From positions 1 through 62,247 of the forward strand of contig NZ_JAHBAV010000018.1 of the NCBI RefSeq assembly GCF_018390595.1: 62,247 nt of DNA. The letters run 5' to 3'. Origin of the DNA: Dietzia massiliensis. GTDB lineage: Bacteria > Actinomycetota > Actinomycetes > Mycobacteriales > Mycobacteriaceae. Positions within the stretch are counted from its first letter, which is position 1. Each line of letters opens with the position of its first letter. Shown here in pieces: positions 49,923 to 59,384 of this stretch. The notes beneath the pieces were generated by a model. The model was not told the origin of the DNA, ran no database searches, and was given only the letters and a program-made list of their open reading frames with translations. The translations under genes were made by a program, and so were the position numbers.

Positions 49923-50819
49923 TCAGCGGTGCCAGTGGTAGACGCGACCCGGTTCGGGCTCGTAGATGTGCGCGTCGGCGATCCCCGGTAGGTGCGCCAT
50001 CGCGCGGTACTCCGAGGCCATGGCCACGTACCGGTCGGTCTCGGCGATCACCGCGGGCTTGCAGGCGATCGGGTCGCGCACCACGGCGAACTCCTCGGCC
50101 GTGGACACCAGCAGGGTGTAGAAGCCGTCGAGGACGCCGGCCATCTCCTCCAGCGCCTCGTCGATGCCCGCGCCGGCCGCTATCTGCTCGGCCACGAAGC
50201 GGGCGGCGACCTCCGTGTCGTTGAGGGTGTCGCAGTGGACGCCGCGCCGGGCCATCTCGCGGCGCACCGAGGCGTGGTTGGAGAAGGAACCGTTGTGGAC
50301 GATGCACTGGTCCGGGCCCACGGAGAAGGGGTGGGAGCCGGCCGGGGTGACCGCGGACTCGGTGGCCATCCGCGTGTGCCCGACGCCCTGCCACCCGGAG
50401 GCGCTCGGTAGGCCGAAGCCCGCGGCGAGGTCCATCGGCAGTCCGACGCCCTTGAGAACGGCGAGCTCGGTACCCATGCCCACCAGGACGACCTCCGGCG
50501 CGGCCGTGCGGACCGCGGTGGCCAGGGCGTCGGCGTCGGTGCGGGCGGTCAGCAGTGTGGTGGCGCCGAGTTCCCGGCCGTGGACCTCGGCGCCGAGGAG
50601 GCCGGAGACGCGGGAGGCCAGGGTCGTGGCGTCCTCGCCGTCGGTCAGCACGGTAACGGTCGCCGAGCCGGACGGGGTCCAGTCGGTGTTGCCGTAGACG
50701 GCGACGCCGGCCGAGTCCGAGCCCCGGTCGGTCATCTCGCCGAGCATGGTCGTGAGCAGGGCTCCCAACCGCGGCTCGAGGTCCGGGTCGCGCAGGTGGA
50801 GTCCGACGATTCCGCACAT
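49923..50819 (-). CDS. Class II glutamine amidotransferase (GlxB/MgsA-like)
   Basis: The protein is 298 residues beginning MCGIVGLHL, with Cys2 as the N-terminal nucleophile after Met removal. GHTRMATESAVTPAGSHPFS and CIVHNGSFSNHASVRREMAR are the family's glutamine-binding segments. It is the free amidotransferase subunit of a split glutamate-synthase-like complex. The gap to the GXGXG gene is 37 bases. Confidence 0.92.
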   Translation of the reverse strand: MCGIVGLHLRDPDLEPRLGALLTTMLGEMTDRGSDSAGVAVYGNTDWTPSGSATVTVLTDGEDATTLASRVSGLLGAEVHGRELGATTLLTARTDADALATAVRTAAPEVVLVGMGTELAVLKGVGLPMDLAAGFGLPSASGWQGVGHTRMATESAVTPAGSHPFSVGPDQCIVHNGSFSNHASVRREMARRGVHCDTLNDTEVAARFVAEQIAAGAGIDEALEEMAGVLDGFYTLLVSTAEEFAVVRDPIACKPAVIAETDRYVAMASEYRAMAHLPGIADAHIYEPEPGRVYHWHR

Positions 50820-50853
50820 GGGTGTTCTCCTTCAGGGGTCGTGGGTGGGGCGC

Positions 50854-52266
50854 TCAGAGCGCGGTGAGGTACTCGTCGATCTCCCACTGCGTGACGGTGT
50901 TGTGCCACGCGGTGAACTCCTCGCGTTTGAGATCGGCGTAGTACTCGGCCACGCCGTCGCCGCCGATGTCGAGGGCGGCGCGGATCACGCGATCGCGGTT
51001 GAGTTCCTCGACAGCGTGGAGGAGGGTCGGCGGGAGAGTGCGGGCGGCGTCGGCGAGGGTGGCCGGCGGCCCGGGGTCGAGCTCGCGCCGAACGCCGTCC
51101 AGCCCGGCGGCCAACTGCACCGCGATCGCCAGGTACGGGTTCGCCGAGCCGTCACCACCGCGCAGCTCCACACGGTTCCCGTCCGGGACCCGTAGGTAGT
51201 GGGTTCGGTCGTTGCCGCCGTAGGTCACATCGCGCGGTGACCACGTGGCGCCAGAGGCGGTCGTCTGCGCGCCTATACGTTTGTAGGAGTTGATCGTCGG
51301 GCACAGGACCGCGTGCATCCCGGTGGAGTGCCCGAGGATGCCGGCGATGAACGAGTACGCGGTGGGCGACAGCCCCAGGCCGTATCGATCCCGGTCGCCC
51401 GCGGGGAAGACCGGGTCGCCGTCGCGCCACAGCGACATGTGCAGGTGCATCCCGGAGCCTGTGCGGTCGGAGAACGGCTTGGGCATGAAGGTGGCGATCA
51501 TGTCCCGCTGCTCGGCGACCATCGAGATGATGTAGCGCAGGGTCATGACCCGGTCGGCGGTGATCATCGCCTCGTCGTAGGCGAAGTTCTGCTCGAACTG
51601 CCCGTTGCCGTCCTCGTGGTCGTTGGCGTAGTTGGCCCACCCGAGGGTGTTCATGGCGTCGGAGACCCCGGCGAGGTGCTCGTACATGCGGGTCACCCCG
51701 CGGGCGTCGTAGCAGGGGTGGGACTCGTCGTCCCTGGGGTCGGCCGTGCACAGGGAGCCGTCGGCGTTCCTCCGGACCAAGAAGTACTCGACCTCCGCGC
51801 CCACCTTGAGTTCGAGGCCGTCGGTGGCGGCGTCGGCGAGCGTCCGGCCGAGGATGACGCGCGGCGCGAAGCGCCACGGCTCGCCGTTCACCCAGGGGTC
51901 GCAGTGCACCAGGGCCAGGCCGGGTTTGATGAAGTCCAGGGAGGTGAAGGACCGGGGGTCGGGGACGACGACGAGGTCGGGGTCTCCGGGCTGTTGGCCC
52001 ATCGCATCGGCGGCGAAGCCGGCGAACCCCAACTCTCCGGCCTCGAGCTGATCGACGGCGGCGGCGGGGACGAGCTTGGCGCAGGGTTTGCCGCGGAGGT
52101 TGGTGAACACGGCGAGGACGAATCGTGTCCCCGTCTCGGCCACCAGTCGTGCGAGTGGGCCGCGATCCGGGCTCGCGGCGGGGCCCGGCACCGGAACCGC
52201 CGGGTGAGGGGCGGAGTCGCTCGGACTGGCGGCGGCCCCGACGGCGGGGTCTGCGGTCACGGTCAT
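50854..52266 (-). CDS. glnT: GlnT-type glutamine synthetase (gamma-glutamylmethylamide synthetase-like)
   Basis: The protein is 470 residues from ATG 52266 with GGGAGGA upstream; a longer frame to 52434 would cover the GlnR box. GS motifs: DFIKPGLALVHCDPW, KVGAEVEYFLVRR, NGQFEQNFAYDEA, RTGSGMHLHMSLWRDG, NRVELRGGDGSANPYLAIAV. The N-terminus, Asp/Arg spacing and split-GOGAT neighbours match the GlnT/GmaS group, which can ligate methylamine or ethylamine to glutamate. It is first in the operon and directly under a GlnR-like box. Confidence 0.88.
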   Translation of the reverse strand: MTVTADPAVGAAASPSDSAPHPAVPVPGPAASPDRGPLARLVAETGTRFVLAVFTNLRGKPCAKLVPAAAVDQLEAGELGFAGFAADAMGQQPGDPDLVVVPDPRSFTSLDFIKPGLALVHCDPWVNGEPWRFAPRVILGRTLADAATDGLELKVGAEVEYFLVRRNADGSLCTADPRDDESHPCYDARGVTRMYEHLAGVSDAMNTLGWANYANDHEDGNGQFEQNFAYDEAMITADRVMTLRYIISMVAEQRDMIATFMPKPFSDRTGSGMHLHMSLWRDGDPVFPAGDRDRYGLGLSPTAYSFIAGILGHSTGMHAVLCPTINSYKRIGAQTTASGATWSPRDVTYGGNDRTHYLRVPDGNRVELRGGDGSANPYLAIAVQLAAGLDGVRRELDPGPPATLADAARTLPPTLLHAVEELNRDRVIRAALDIGGDGVAEYYADLKREEFTAWHNTVTQWEIDEYLTAL

Positions 52267-52316
52267 TGGTCCTCCCAGGGCGTTTCTTCTTGGTGTCCAT
52301 AACCTACTGACATGAA

Positions 52317-52343
52317 ACGCCGAGTTGGTTTCGACGGTGTTAC
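52317..52343 (-). promoter_or_regulatory. GlnR-like box for the glnT operon
   Basis: On the minus strand GTAAC (52343-52339), 6 bases, GAAAC (52332-52328), 6 bases, GGCGT (52321-52317) follow the GlnR a/b-site pattern of GTnAC-N6-GAAAC units. The box lies about 50-75 bases upstream of the glnT start. Confidence 0.75.
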
Positions 52344-52407
52344 ATCTCGTCGCCATCCCGGAGCCGCCCGACTTCCCGATCTCCCCGCTGGTCAGACGAC
52401 CCATTCG

Positions 52408-52434
52408 GTAACCGGATGGAAACGAGCGTGACAC
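52408..52434 (+). promoter_or_regulatory. GlnR-like box for amt
   Basis: GTAAC (52408-52412), 6 bases, GAAAC (52419-52423), 6 bases, GACAC (52430-52434) match the GlnR consensus layout. It lies ~90 bases upstream of the amt start. A weaker ATCAC-N5-GAAAC lies just downstream (about 52454-52468). Confidence 0.8.
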
Positions 52435-52524
52435 CCGACGGTGAGGGACGCGGGATCACACTGTGAAACGTTCGTTTATCCCGACGGCCGTCCCCGGGGT
52501 GGCCCGCAGAGAAAAGAGAGACAG

Positions 52525-53874
52525 ATGGACGTAGCCATCGCGGCGGCGGACACCGCCTGGGTGCTCGCGGCCATGGTCGCCGTGGCGCTGATGGTGCCCG
52601 GTCTGGCCCTGTTCTACGGCGGCATGGTCAGCATCCGCAGCACGCTCAACATGATGATGATGACGATCGGCGCGGTCGCCGTGATGGCGGTCCTGTGGGT
52701 CGTGGTGGGCTACTCCCTCACGTTCGGCGATTCGGTCGGCGGACTGGGACTCCTCGGCGACCCGCTCGAATATCTCGGCCTGGAGGGCATCATGGCCGAG
52801 CCGGAGACCCCCGGTCTCCCGCCCGCACTGTTCGCCGGGTTCCTGCTGCTGTTCGCCGGCATCACCGTCGCCCTCGTCGCGGGTGGTGTCGCCGACCGGA
52901 TGAAGTTCTCCAGCTGGCTGGTCTTCGCGGTGGTGTGGCCGCTGCTGGTGTTCTTCCCCGTCGCGCACTGGGTGTTCGCGTTCGACTCCGATGACGGATC
53001 CGTGGTGGGCGGGTGGATCGCCAACGGCCTCGGTGCCATCGACCTGGCCGGCGGTACCGCGATCCACATCAACGCCGGCGTGGCGACTCTCGCGCTGGTG
53101 CTCGTTCTCGGGCGCCGCGCCGGGTTCCCCACCGTGAGCCGTCCCCACAGCGTGCCGCTGACCTTCCTGGGCGCGGGGCTGCTGTTCGCCGGCTGGATCG
53201 GCTTCAACGCCGGCTCGGCGGTCGCGGCCGGCAACACCGCGGGTGTGGCCGCCCTCAACACGGTGGTTGCCGCCCTGTGCGGCGCGCTGGCCTGGATGAT
53301 CACCGAACAGATCCGGGCGAAGCACCCCACGACGCTGGGCGTCGCCTCGGGCCTGGTCGCCGGCATGGTCGGCATCACCCCGGCCGCGTCGTCGGTGAGC
53401 CCGCTCGGTGCCATCGCGATCGGGCTCATCTGTGGCGTGGTGTGCCACTACGCGGTGGGACTGAAGTTCCGCCTCGGCTTCGACGACTCACTCGACGTGG
53501 CCGGTCTGCATCTCGTCGCGGGCGTGATCGGCACACTGCTCATCGGCGTGCTCGCTGATCCGGCCTCGCCCGTCGGCGAGGCCGGGCTGCTGTACGGCGG
53601 CGGGTTCGGCCAACTCGGGGCCCAGGCCCTGGCCACACTCGCCGTGGTCACCTACTCGTTCGTCGTGACCCTGCTCATCGCGCTGGTCCTGCACAAGACG
53701 ATGGGGCTACGCGTCACCGAGGAGGACGAGCTCGAAGGTCTCGACACGGCGTACCACCGCGAGATGGCCTACTTCCAGGACGGACTCGGCACCCGGGTCG
53801 AGCCGACCGGGTCGTCGGGGCCAGTGAACGGGTCACCGGCGCCCACGGTCCCGGCCGCGCCGGCTGGCACGTAG
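52525..53874 (+). CDS. amt: Ammonium transporter
   Basis: The protein is 449 residues from ATG 52525 (AAGAGAG upstream; the longer frame to 52441 overlaps the promoter). Eleven membrane segments and the Amt motifs are visible: LALFYGGMVSIRSTLNMMMM, DLAGGTAIHINAGVATLALV (pore His), and VAGLHLVAGVIGTLLIGVLA (second pore His). It imports ammonium, or perhaps methylammonium. Divergent pairing with glnT under two GlnR boxes indicates induction in nitrogen starvation. No glnK gene follows. Confidence 0.95.
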   Translation: MDVAIAAADTAWVLAAMVAVALMVPGLALFYGGMVSIRSTLNMMMMTIGAVAVMAVLWVVVGYSLTFGDSVGGLGLLGDPLEYLGLEGIMAEPETPGLPPALFAGFLLLFAGITVALVAGGVADRMKFSSWLVFAVVWPLLVFFPVAHWVFAFDSDDGSVVGGWIANGLGAIDLAGGTAIHINAGVATLALVLVLGRRAGFPTVSRPHSVPLTFLGAGLLFAGWIGFNAGSAVAAGNTAGVAALNTVVAALCGALAWMITEQIRAKHPTTLGVASGLVAGMVGITPAASSVSPLGAIAIGLICGVVCHYAVGLKFRLGFDDSLDVAGLHLVAGVIGTLLIGVLADPASPVGEAGLLYGGGFGQLGAQALATLAVVTYSFVVTLLIALVLHKTMGLRVTEEDELEGLDTAYHREMAYFQDGLGTRVEPTGSSGPVNGSPAPTVPAAPAGT

Positions 53875-53902
53875 GGGGCACCTCGCGCGATCCGTCGCCC
53901 CG

Positions 53903-53945
53903 GGGGCCGCGCTGACGCTGTGATCCACGCCGGCAGCGCGGCCCC
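53903..53945. terminator. Bidirectional hairpin between convergent amt and gabD
   Basis: GGGGCCGCGCTG (53903-53914) pairs perfectly with CAGCGCGGCCCC (53934-53945) around a 19-base loop. It serves the ends of both convergent genes. Confidence 0.75.
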
Positions 53946-53955
53946 GATCGCCCGG

Positions 53956-55428
53956 CTAGACGTTGCGGATCGCGACCGTCCGAGTGTTGAGGTAGCACTC
54001 CATGGCCTCGGGTCCGCCCTCGGAGCCGTAACCCGATTCCTTGATCCCGCCGAAGGGCAGCTCGGCGGAGGGCATGGACGGCATGTTGACCCACAGCATC
54101 CCCACCTCGACCCGCCGGGTCAGCAGGTCCGCGTTCGCCAGCGAGCCGGTGAACGCGTAGCCGGCCAGGCCGTACGGCAGGCGGTTGGCCTCGGCGATCG
54201 CCTCGTCGAGCTGATCGAAGCCGCGGATCGCCGCCACCGGGCCGAACGGCTCGTCGTTGAAGAGCCGGGCGTCGGTCGGCACCTCGTCGAACACCGTGGG
54301 CGCCCAGTAGTTGCCCGCCTCGCCGATCCGGTGGCCGCCGGTGAGCACCTGCGCGCCGCGGTCCAGGGCGTCGGTGTGGAACTCGCCCATCGCCGCGAGC
54401 CGACGGTCGTTGGCCAGCGGACCCATGGTCGTGCCGTCCTCCAGCCCGCTGCCCACACGGATGCTCTCGGCGTGGCCGACCAGCGCGCGGGCGAACTCGT
54501 CGCGGACACCGTTCTGCACGAGGAATCGGGTCGGGGAGATACACACCTGGCCGGCGTTGCGGAACGTCATCGGCCCCATCGTCCTGAGCACGAGTTCGAG
54601 GTCGGCATCGTCGCACACGATCACCGGGGCGTGGCCACCGAGCTCCATGGAACTGCGCTTCATGTGTTGCCCGGCCAGCGCCGCCAACTGCTTGCCGACG
54701 GCGGTGGATCCGGTGAAGGTGACTTTCCGGATCACGGGGTGCGGGATGAGGTAGCCGGAGATCTCGGCGGGGTCGCCGTAGACCAGCCCCAGCACGCCGG
54801 CCGGCAGGCCGGCGTCGGCGAACGCCCGGATGAGCTCGGCAGGACTGGCCGGCGTCTCCTCCGGTGCCTTGACGATCAGTGAGCACCCCGCCGCCAGGCC
54901 GGCCGCGATCTTGCGGACCACCTGGTTGACGGGGAAGTTCCATGGCGTGAACGCCGCCACCGGGCCCACCGGGTCCTTGAGGACCATCTGGCGGATCGTG
55001 ATGTCGGTGCGGTGGGGCACGAGCCGCCCGTACACGCGCAGGCCCTCGTCGGCGAACCAGTCGATGATGTCGGCGGCCGCGAGGATCTCCCCCTCGGACT
55101 CCCGGAGCGGCTTGCCCTGTTCCAGGGTCAGATGGTGCGCGATCGTCTCGACCCGGTCGCGCAGCAGCTGCGCGGCGGCGCGCATGATCGTGCTCCGCTT
55201 CGCCGGGGTGGTGTCGCGCCAGATCCGGAAGCCGCGGTCGGCGGCGGCGAGTGCACTATCGAGGTCGGCGACGGAGGCGTGGGCGACCGTGCCGATGACC
55301 TGTCCGTCGGCCGGGTTGAGCACGTCGATGGTGCGACCGTCGGCGGAGTCGATCCACTGGTCGTCGATGAACAGGCGGGTGTCGGGGTACACCGTCTCGG
55401 TGCGGTCGTCGTGGGGCGCAGAGCTCAT
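53956..55428 (-). CDS. gabD: Succinate-semialdehyde dehydrogenase (NAD(P)+)
   Basis: The protein is 490 residues. Aldehyde dehydrogenase motifs: [60 protein letters not shown] (catalytic Glu), [16 protein letters not shown] (catalytic Cys), [14 protein letters not shown]. The FTPWNFP/GQVC combination and length fit the SSADH group, oxidising succinate semialdehyde to succinate in GABA breakdown. It converges with amt and is not part of the glnT operon. Confidence 0.88.
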   Translation of the reverse strand: MSSAPHDDRTETVYPDTRLFIDDQWIDSADGRTIDVLNPADGQVIGTVAHASVADLDSALAAADRGFRIWRDTTPAKRSTIMRAAAQLLRDRVETIAHHLTLEQGKPLRESEGEILAAADIIDWFADEGLRVYGRLVPHRTDITIRQMVLKDPVGPVAAFTPWNFPVNQVVRKIAAGLAAGCSLIVKAPEETPASPAELIRAFADAGLPAGVLGLVYGDPAEISGYLIPHPVIRKVTFTGSTAVGKQLAALAGQHMKRSSMELGGHAPVIVCDDADLELVLRTMGPMTFRNAGQVCISPTRFLVQNGVRDEFARALVGHAESIRVGSGLEDGTTMGPLANDRRLAAMGEFHTDALDRGAQVLTGGHRIGEAGNYWAPTVFDEVPTDARLFNDEPFGPVAAIRGFDQLDEAIAEANRLPYGLAGYAFTGSLANADLLTRRVEVGMLWVNMPSMPSAELPFGGIKESGYGSEGGPEAMECYLNTRTVAIRNV

Positions 55429-55526
55429 GCCCCACTTCTACGACACTCGCCCGCCCTGCTAGGCGATTCGGCCAGGGGCCGACCCGGCCGCCCACCGGGC
55501 CACGGTCCTCTCGACCCCCCTCAACA

Positions 55527-55604
55527 CCGAAAATCCGCTACTCCCCCTCGGAATTCGCTACTCCGACAGGGGTAGCGAATCCGGAGGGACAGTAGCGGAT
55601 TCGG
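55527..55604. repeat. Long imperfect inverted repeat downstream of pntB
   Basis: The left arm at 55527-55564 and right arm at 55569-55604 (about 35 bases each) pair with few mismatches around a 4-base loop GACA; both arms carry TAGCGAAT/ATTCGCTA and AGTAGCGGAT/ATCCGCTA. It lies 41 bases past the pntB stop and probably forms a transcription terminator. The doubled TAGCG motif is longer than a normal terminator. Confidence 0.75.
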
Positions 55605-55644
55605 GGGGCGGGCCGGCCACCGTGGGTGGCCGGGCCGGCACCCG

Positions 55645-57066
55645 TCAGACGCCCGCGCCCTGCTGGTCCTTGACCGCGGCCAGGATGTCGCCGACGCGGT
55701 CCTTGGCGTCGCCGAACAGCATCTGGGTGTTGTCGCGGAAGAACAGCGGGTTCTGGACGCCAGCGTAACCGGCGGCCATCGACCGCTTGAACACGATGAC
55801 GTTCTCGGCCTCCCAGACGTGGAGCACGGGCATACCCGCGATCGGGCTACCCGGGTCCTCGGCGGCGTCCGGGTTGACGGTGTCGTTGGCACCGATCACC
55901 AGGACGACGTCGGTGTCGGCGAAGTCATCGTTGATCTCGTCGAGCTCGAGCACGATGTCGTACGGCACCTTGGCCTCGGCCAGCAGCACGTTCATGTGCC
56001 CGGGCAGGCGGCCGGCGACGGGGTGAACGGCGAACCGCACGTCCACACCACGCTCGCGCAGCGTGCGGGTCAGGTCGGCGACCGGGTACTGCGCCTGGGC
56101 CACGGCCATGCCGTAACCGGGCGCGATGATCACCGAAGAGGCGCCGGCAAGCATCTCCGCGGCACCGGCCACGTCGATCTCGGTGTGCTCCCCGTGGTCC
56201 TTGCCCTCGCCGGAGGCGGCCTCGATGCCGAAGCCGCCCATGATGACGGAGAAGAACGAACGGTTCATGGCCTTGCACATGATGTACGACAGGTAGGCAC
56301 CCGAGGAGCCGACGAGCGCACCGGTGACGATGAGCAGGTCGTTGCCCAGCAGGAAGCCGGTCGCCGCGGCGGCCCAGCCCGAGTACGAGTTGAGCATCGA
56401 CACCACGACGGGCATGTCGCCGCCGCCGATGGAGGCGACCAGGTGCCAGCCCAGCGCCAGGGCCAGGACGGTGACGACGATGAGCATCCACAGGGCCGGG
56501 CTGGCCACGAACCACACCGTGAGGATGATGAACGCCACGAGGATGCCGAGGTTGATGAGGTTCTTGCCGGGCAGGACCAGCGGCGCCGACTTCATCTTGG
56601 CCGACAGCTTGAGGTAGGCCACGATCGAGCCGGTGAAGGTCACGGCGCCGATGAACACGCCGATGAACACCTCGGCGTGATGGATGCGCAGCAGCGAGCC
56701 GGTGAGCTCACCGTGCAGGTCGGGCTCGAGGTAGCCGTTCCAGCCCACCAGGACGGCGGCCAGACCGACGAACGAGTGCAGCAGCGCGATGAGCTCGGGC
56801 ATCTCGGTCATCTGCACGCTGCGCGAGCGCCAGAGTCCGACGGCGGCACCGATGGCCACCGCGCCGACCATGAGGACGATGCCCAGGGTCGGGGGCTGGT
56901 GGTCGAGGACCAGGGCGATGGTCGCGATGAGCGCCAACGCCATGCCGGAGATACCGAAGGTCAGCCCCCGGCGGGCGGTCTCGTGCTTGGACAGCCCGGC
57001 CAGCGACAGGATGAACAGCAGCGCCGCGATCAGGTAGGCCGCATTGGCGGCGGAGTCGATCGACAT
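55645..57066 (-). CDS. pntB: NAD(P) transhydrogenase beta subunit
   Basis: The protein is 473 residues with about nine membrane segments in the first 270 residues, then the NADP(H)-binding domain ([79 protein letters not shown]). It forms the proton channel and NADP site of the proton-translocating transhydrogenase with PntA, whose gene ends 4 bases upstream. Confidence 0.95.
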   Translation of the reverse strand: MSIDSAANAAYLIAALLFILSLAGLSKHETARRGLTFGISGMALALIATIALVLDHQPPTLGIVLMVGAVAIGAAVGLWRSRSVQMTEMPELIALLHSFVGLAAVLVGWNGYLEPDLHGELTGSLLRIHHAEVFIGVFIGAVTFTGSIVAYLKLSAKMKSAPLVLPGKNLINLGILVAFIILTVWFVASPALWMLIVVTVLALALGWHLVASIGGGDMPVVVSMLNSYSGWAAAATGFLLGNDLLIVTGALVGSSGAYLSYIMCKAMNRSFFSVIMGGFGIEAASGEGKDHGEHTEIDVAGAAEMLAGASSVIIAPGYGMAVAQAQYPVADLTRTLRERGVDVRFAVHPVAGRLPGHMNVLLAEAKVPYDIVLELDEINDDFADTDVVLVIGANDTVNPDAAEDPGSPIAGMPVLHVWEAENVIVFKRSMAAGYAGVQNPLFFRDNTQMLFGDAKDRVGDILAAVKDQQGAGV

Positions 57067-57070
57067 CTTC

Positions 57071-58687
57071 TCAGGCTCCCTTCGAGAACATCGCGAGCAT
57101 GCGACGGGTCACGGCGAAGCCGCCGAAGACGTTGATGGACGCGACCAGGATCGCCACCACGGCCAGGACCAGGCCCAGCGTGTTGTCGATACCGATCTGC
57201 AGCAGTGCGCCGACCACGATCACGCCGGAGATGGCGTTGGTGACCGACATGAGCGGGGTGTGCAGTGCGTGGTGGACGTTGCCGATGACGTAGTAGCCGA
57301 TGACGATCGCCAACACGAACACGGTGATGTGCCGGGCGATGTCACCCGGCGCGGCGGCCGTGAGGAGCAGCAGCAGTGCCATGCCCACGGCGATCATGCC
57401 CAGCTTGGCGGCCGGCGAGAGCTTCTTCTTCTCCTCGGCCGGCTCCGTCGGAGCGGCGGCCGCCGGTGCCGCGGGCGCGGCGCTGACCTGCACCGGCGGC
57501 GGCGGCCACATGATCTCGCCGCCCTTGGTGACGGTCACGCCGCGCTGGACGACGTCATCCATGTCCAGCGACCACAGACCGTCCTTGTCCGGGGTGACCA
57601 GCTTGGTGAGGTTGACCAGGTTGGTGCCGTACAGCTGCGACGCCTGGGCGGGCAGACGGCCGGCCAGGTCGGTGTAGCCGATGATCGTCACGCCGTTGTC
57701 TGTCACCACGACCTCGTCGGGAACGCTGCCCTCGACGTTGCCGCCCTGGGCTGCGGCCATGTCGACGATGACCGAACCGCGCTTCATGGCCGCGATGTCC
57801 GCAGCGGTGATGAGCCGGGGCGCCTTCCGGCCCGGGATCAGCGCGGTGGTGATGATGATGTCGACCTCGGCGGCCTGATCGGTGTAGAGCTTGGCGGCAG
57901 CGCGGTCGTAGGCCTCACTCGTGGCCTTGGCGTAGCCGTCGGTGGAGACGACCTTCTCCTCGTCGGGAACCTCGACCGGCAGGTACTCGCCGCCGATCGA
58001 CTTGACCTGGTCGGCGACCTCGGGCCGCGGATCGGTCGCGCGCACGATCGCGCCGAGGCTCGAGGCGGCGCCGATCGCGGCCAGCCCGGCCACACCGGCA
58101 CCCGCGACGAGGACCTTCGCCGGCGGCACCTTGCCCGCCGCCGTGACCTGACCGGTGAAGAACCGGCCGAAGTGATGGGCGGCCTCGATCACGGCACGGT
58201 AGCCGGCGATGTTGGCCATGGACGACAGAACGTCCATCGACTGCGCGCGGGAGATGCGCGGAACGGCATCCATCGCCAGGGCGGTCACGCCGCGCTCGGC
58301 CAGCACCGTCAACAGGTGCTCGTTCTGCGCCGGCGCGAGCAGGCTGACCAGCGTGGCCCCGGACCGGACCCGGCCCACCTCGGACTCGGTCGGCACGGCG
58401 ACCTTCATCACCACATCGGACGACCAGGCGGCATCGCCGTCGACCAATTCCGCGCCGGCCTCCGCGTACGCAGCGTCGGCGAACTCCGCGCGCGTGCCGG
58501 CGCCCCGCTCGACCACGACCCGGTAGCCCAGGCCGATCAACTTCGCGACCGTCTCAGGCGTCGCGGCCACACGGTTCTCCGCCGGGTTGGACTCGGCGAC
58601 CACGCCGATCACCGAAGGGGCGTCTGCGGTTTCCCGGACATCAGTCTCCGGGGTCATATCAGGGATCTCTTCAAGGCTCGAGGCCAT
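57071..58687 (-). CDS. pntA: NAD(P) transhydrogenase alpha subunit (fused AA-AB form)
   Basis: The protein is 538 residues. It has the NAD(H) domain ([80 protein letters not shown]) followed by an Ala/Pro linker and a C-terminal membrane part ([40 protein letters not shown]). Fusion of alpha1 and alpha2 in one chain is the E. coli arrangement. With PntB it uses the proton gradient to make NADPH. AAAAGGA lies before the ATG. Confidence 0.95.
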   Translation of the reverse strand: MASSLEEIPDMTPETDVRETADAPSVIGVVAESNPAENRVAATPETVAKLIGLGYRVVVERGAGTRAEFADAAYAEAGAELVDGDAAWSSDVVMKVAVPTESEVGRVRSGATLVSLLAPAQNEHLLTVLAERGVTALAMDAVPRISRAQSMDVLSSMANIAGYRAVIEAAHHFGRFFTGQVTAAGKVPPAKVLVAGAGVAGLAAIGAASSLGAIVRATDPRPEVADQVKSIGGEYLPVEVPDEEKVVSTDGYAKATSEAYDRAAAKLYTDQAAEVDIIITTALIPGRKAPRLITAADIAAMKRGSVIVDMAAAQGGNVEGSVPDEVVVTDNGVTIIGYTDLAGRLPAQASQLYGTNLVNLTKLVTPDKDGLWSLDMDDVVQRGVTVTKGGEIMWPPPPVQVSAAPAAPAAAAPTEPAEEKKKLSPAAKLGMIAVGMALLLLLTAAAPGDIARHITVFVLAIVIGYYVIGNVHHALHTPLMSVTNAISGVIVVGALLQIGIDNTLGLVLAVVAILVASINVFGGFAVTRRMLAMFSKGA

Positions 58688-59065
58688 CGGGCATCCTTTT
58701 TGGGCGTTGTGAGCGAGCCGACGCGTACGCGTCGGCTCCGTCGTTTTCTCGTGTCGGTGTTCTACTCATTGTCCACAGGCCCCGGAACGTGTTCTACCGG
58801 GGTGCGCTCCAGTCACCGATCCGCGATCAGAGCTCACGAAGCAACTCGGGGTGGGATGGTCTCCCCGGCTTCGTCCGCCGATGAGGCGTCGTCCTCCGGG
58901 GTGGGCAAGGGTGGCGCCACGTCTCCCGAGAACTTTCGGGAGAGCCTACGGGACACGTTGCGTGCTGAACCATCTGGATTCCGCGTTTTGGTCGACCTTG
59001 TGACGGATGCCATAGGCGGTGGTCCAGCGCGCCAGCGCCAGCGGGAAATGCCCGCATATACGACA
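58688..59065. other. Spacer upstream of pntAB, no gene recognised
   Basis: This stretch separates pntA from the tRNA-Leu terminator. It must contain the pntAB promoter, but no clear -35/-10 pair could be picked by eye. Open frames here overlap the tRNA in antisense and are not supported. Confidence 0.4.
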
Positions 59066-59100
59066 GCACCCCGGGCCGTCTGATCGACGGTCCGGGGTGC
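59066..59100 (-). terminator. Terminator of tRNA-Leu
   Basis: GCACCCCGGGCCGTC (59066-59080) pairs with GACGGTCCGGGGTGC (59086-59100), one mismatch, 5-base loop, 11 bases past the tRNA 3' end. Confidence 0.8.
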
Positions 59101-59110
59101 TGACCTGCTG

Positions 59111-59193
59111 TGGGCGAAGGGGGACTTGAACCCCCACGTCCCGAAGGACACTGGCACCTGAAGCCAGCGCGTCTGCCATTCCGCCACTCGCCC
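59111..59193 (-). tRNA. tRNA-Leu (anticodon CAG)
   Basis: On the minus strand the acceptor stem GGGCGAG/TTCGCCC (one G-T-type pair) closes a cloverleaf with a D arm, an anticodon stem CTGGC/GCCAG with loop TTCAGGT (anticodon CAG), a long class II variable arm (GTCCTTCGGGAC) and the T arm GGGGGTTCAAGTCCCCC. The long variable arm is expected for tRNA-Leu. CCA is not encoded. Confidence 0.95.
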
Positions 59194-59384
59194 GAGTAAC
59201 GCTCCAATACGTTAACACGCGCGGAACCGCTCATCCCAACCCGCTGGTAGCGGGCCTGCTGACTGTTCGTCGCGTGCTTCCGTTGGCCGTCGCCTCTATG
59301 ATCGACCGGATGCCGCCGCGGGCGGCGTGACCGAACCCGCCCGGGCACCGGGTGGGATCCGACCGGATGGAGAAGGGAGTGAGC

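Noticed and set aside
57044..59083. Plus-strand 679-codon frame antisense to pntA
   Set aside because: Antisense to a conserved enzyme and Gly/Arg/His-rich with no domain.
58834..59187. Minus-strand frame overlapping tRNA-Leu
   Set aside because: It begins inside the tRNA and passes through its terminator, with no conserved motif.
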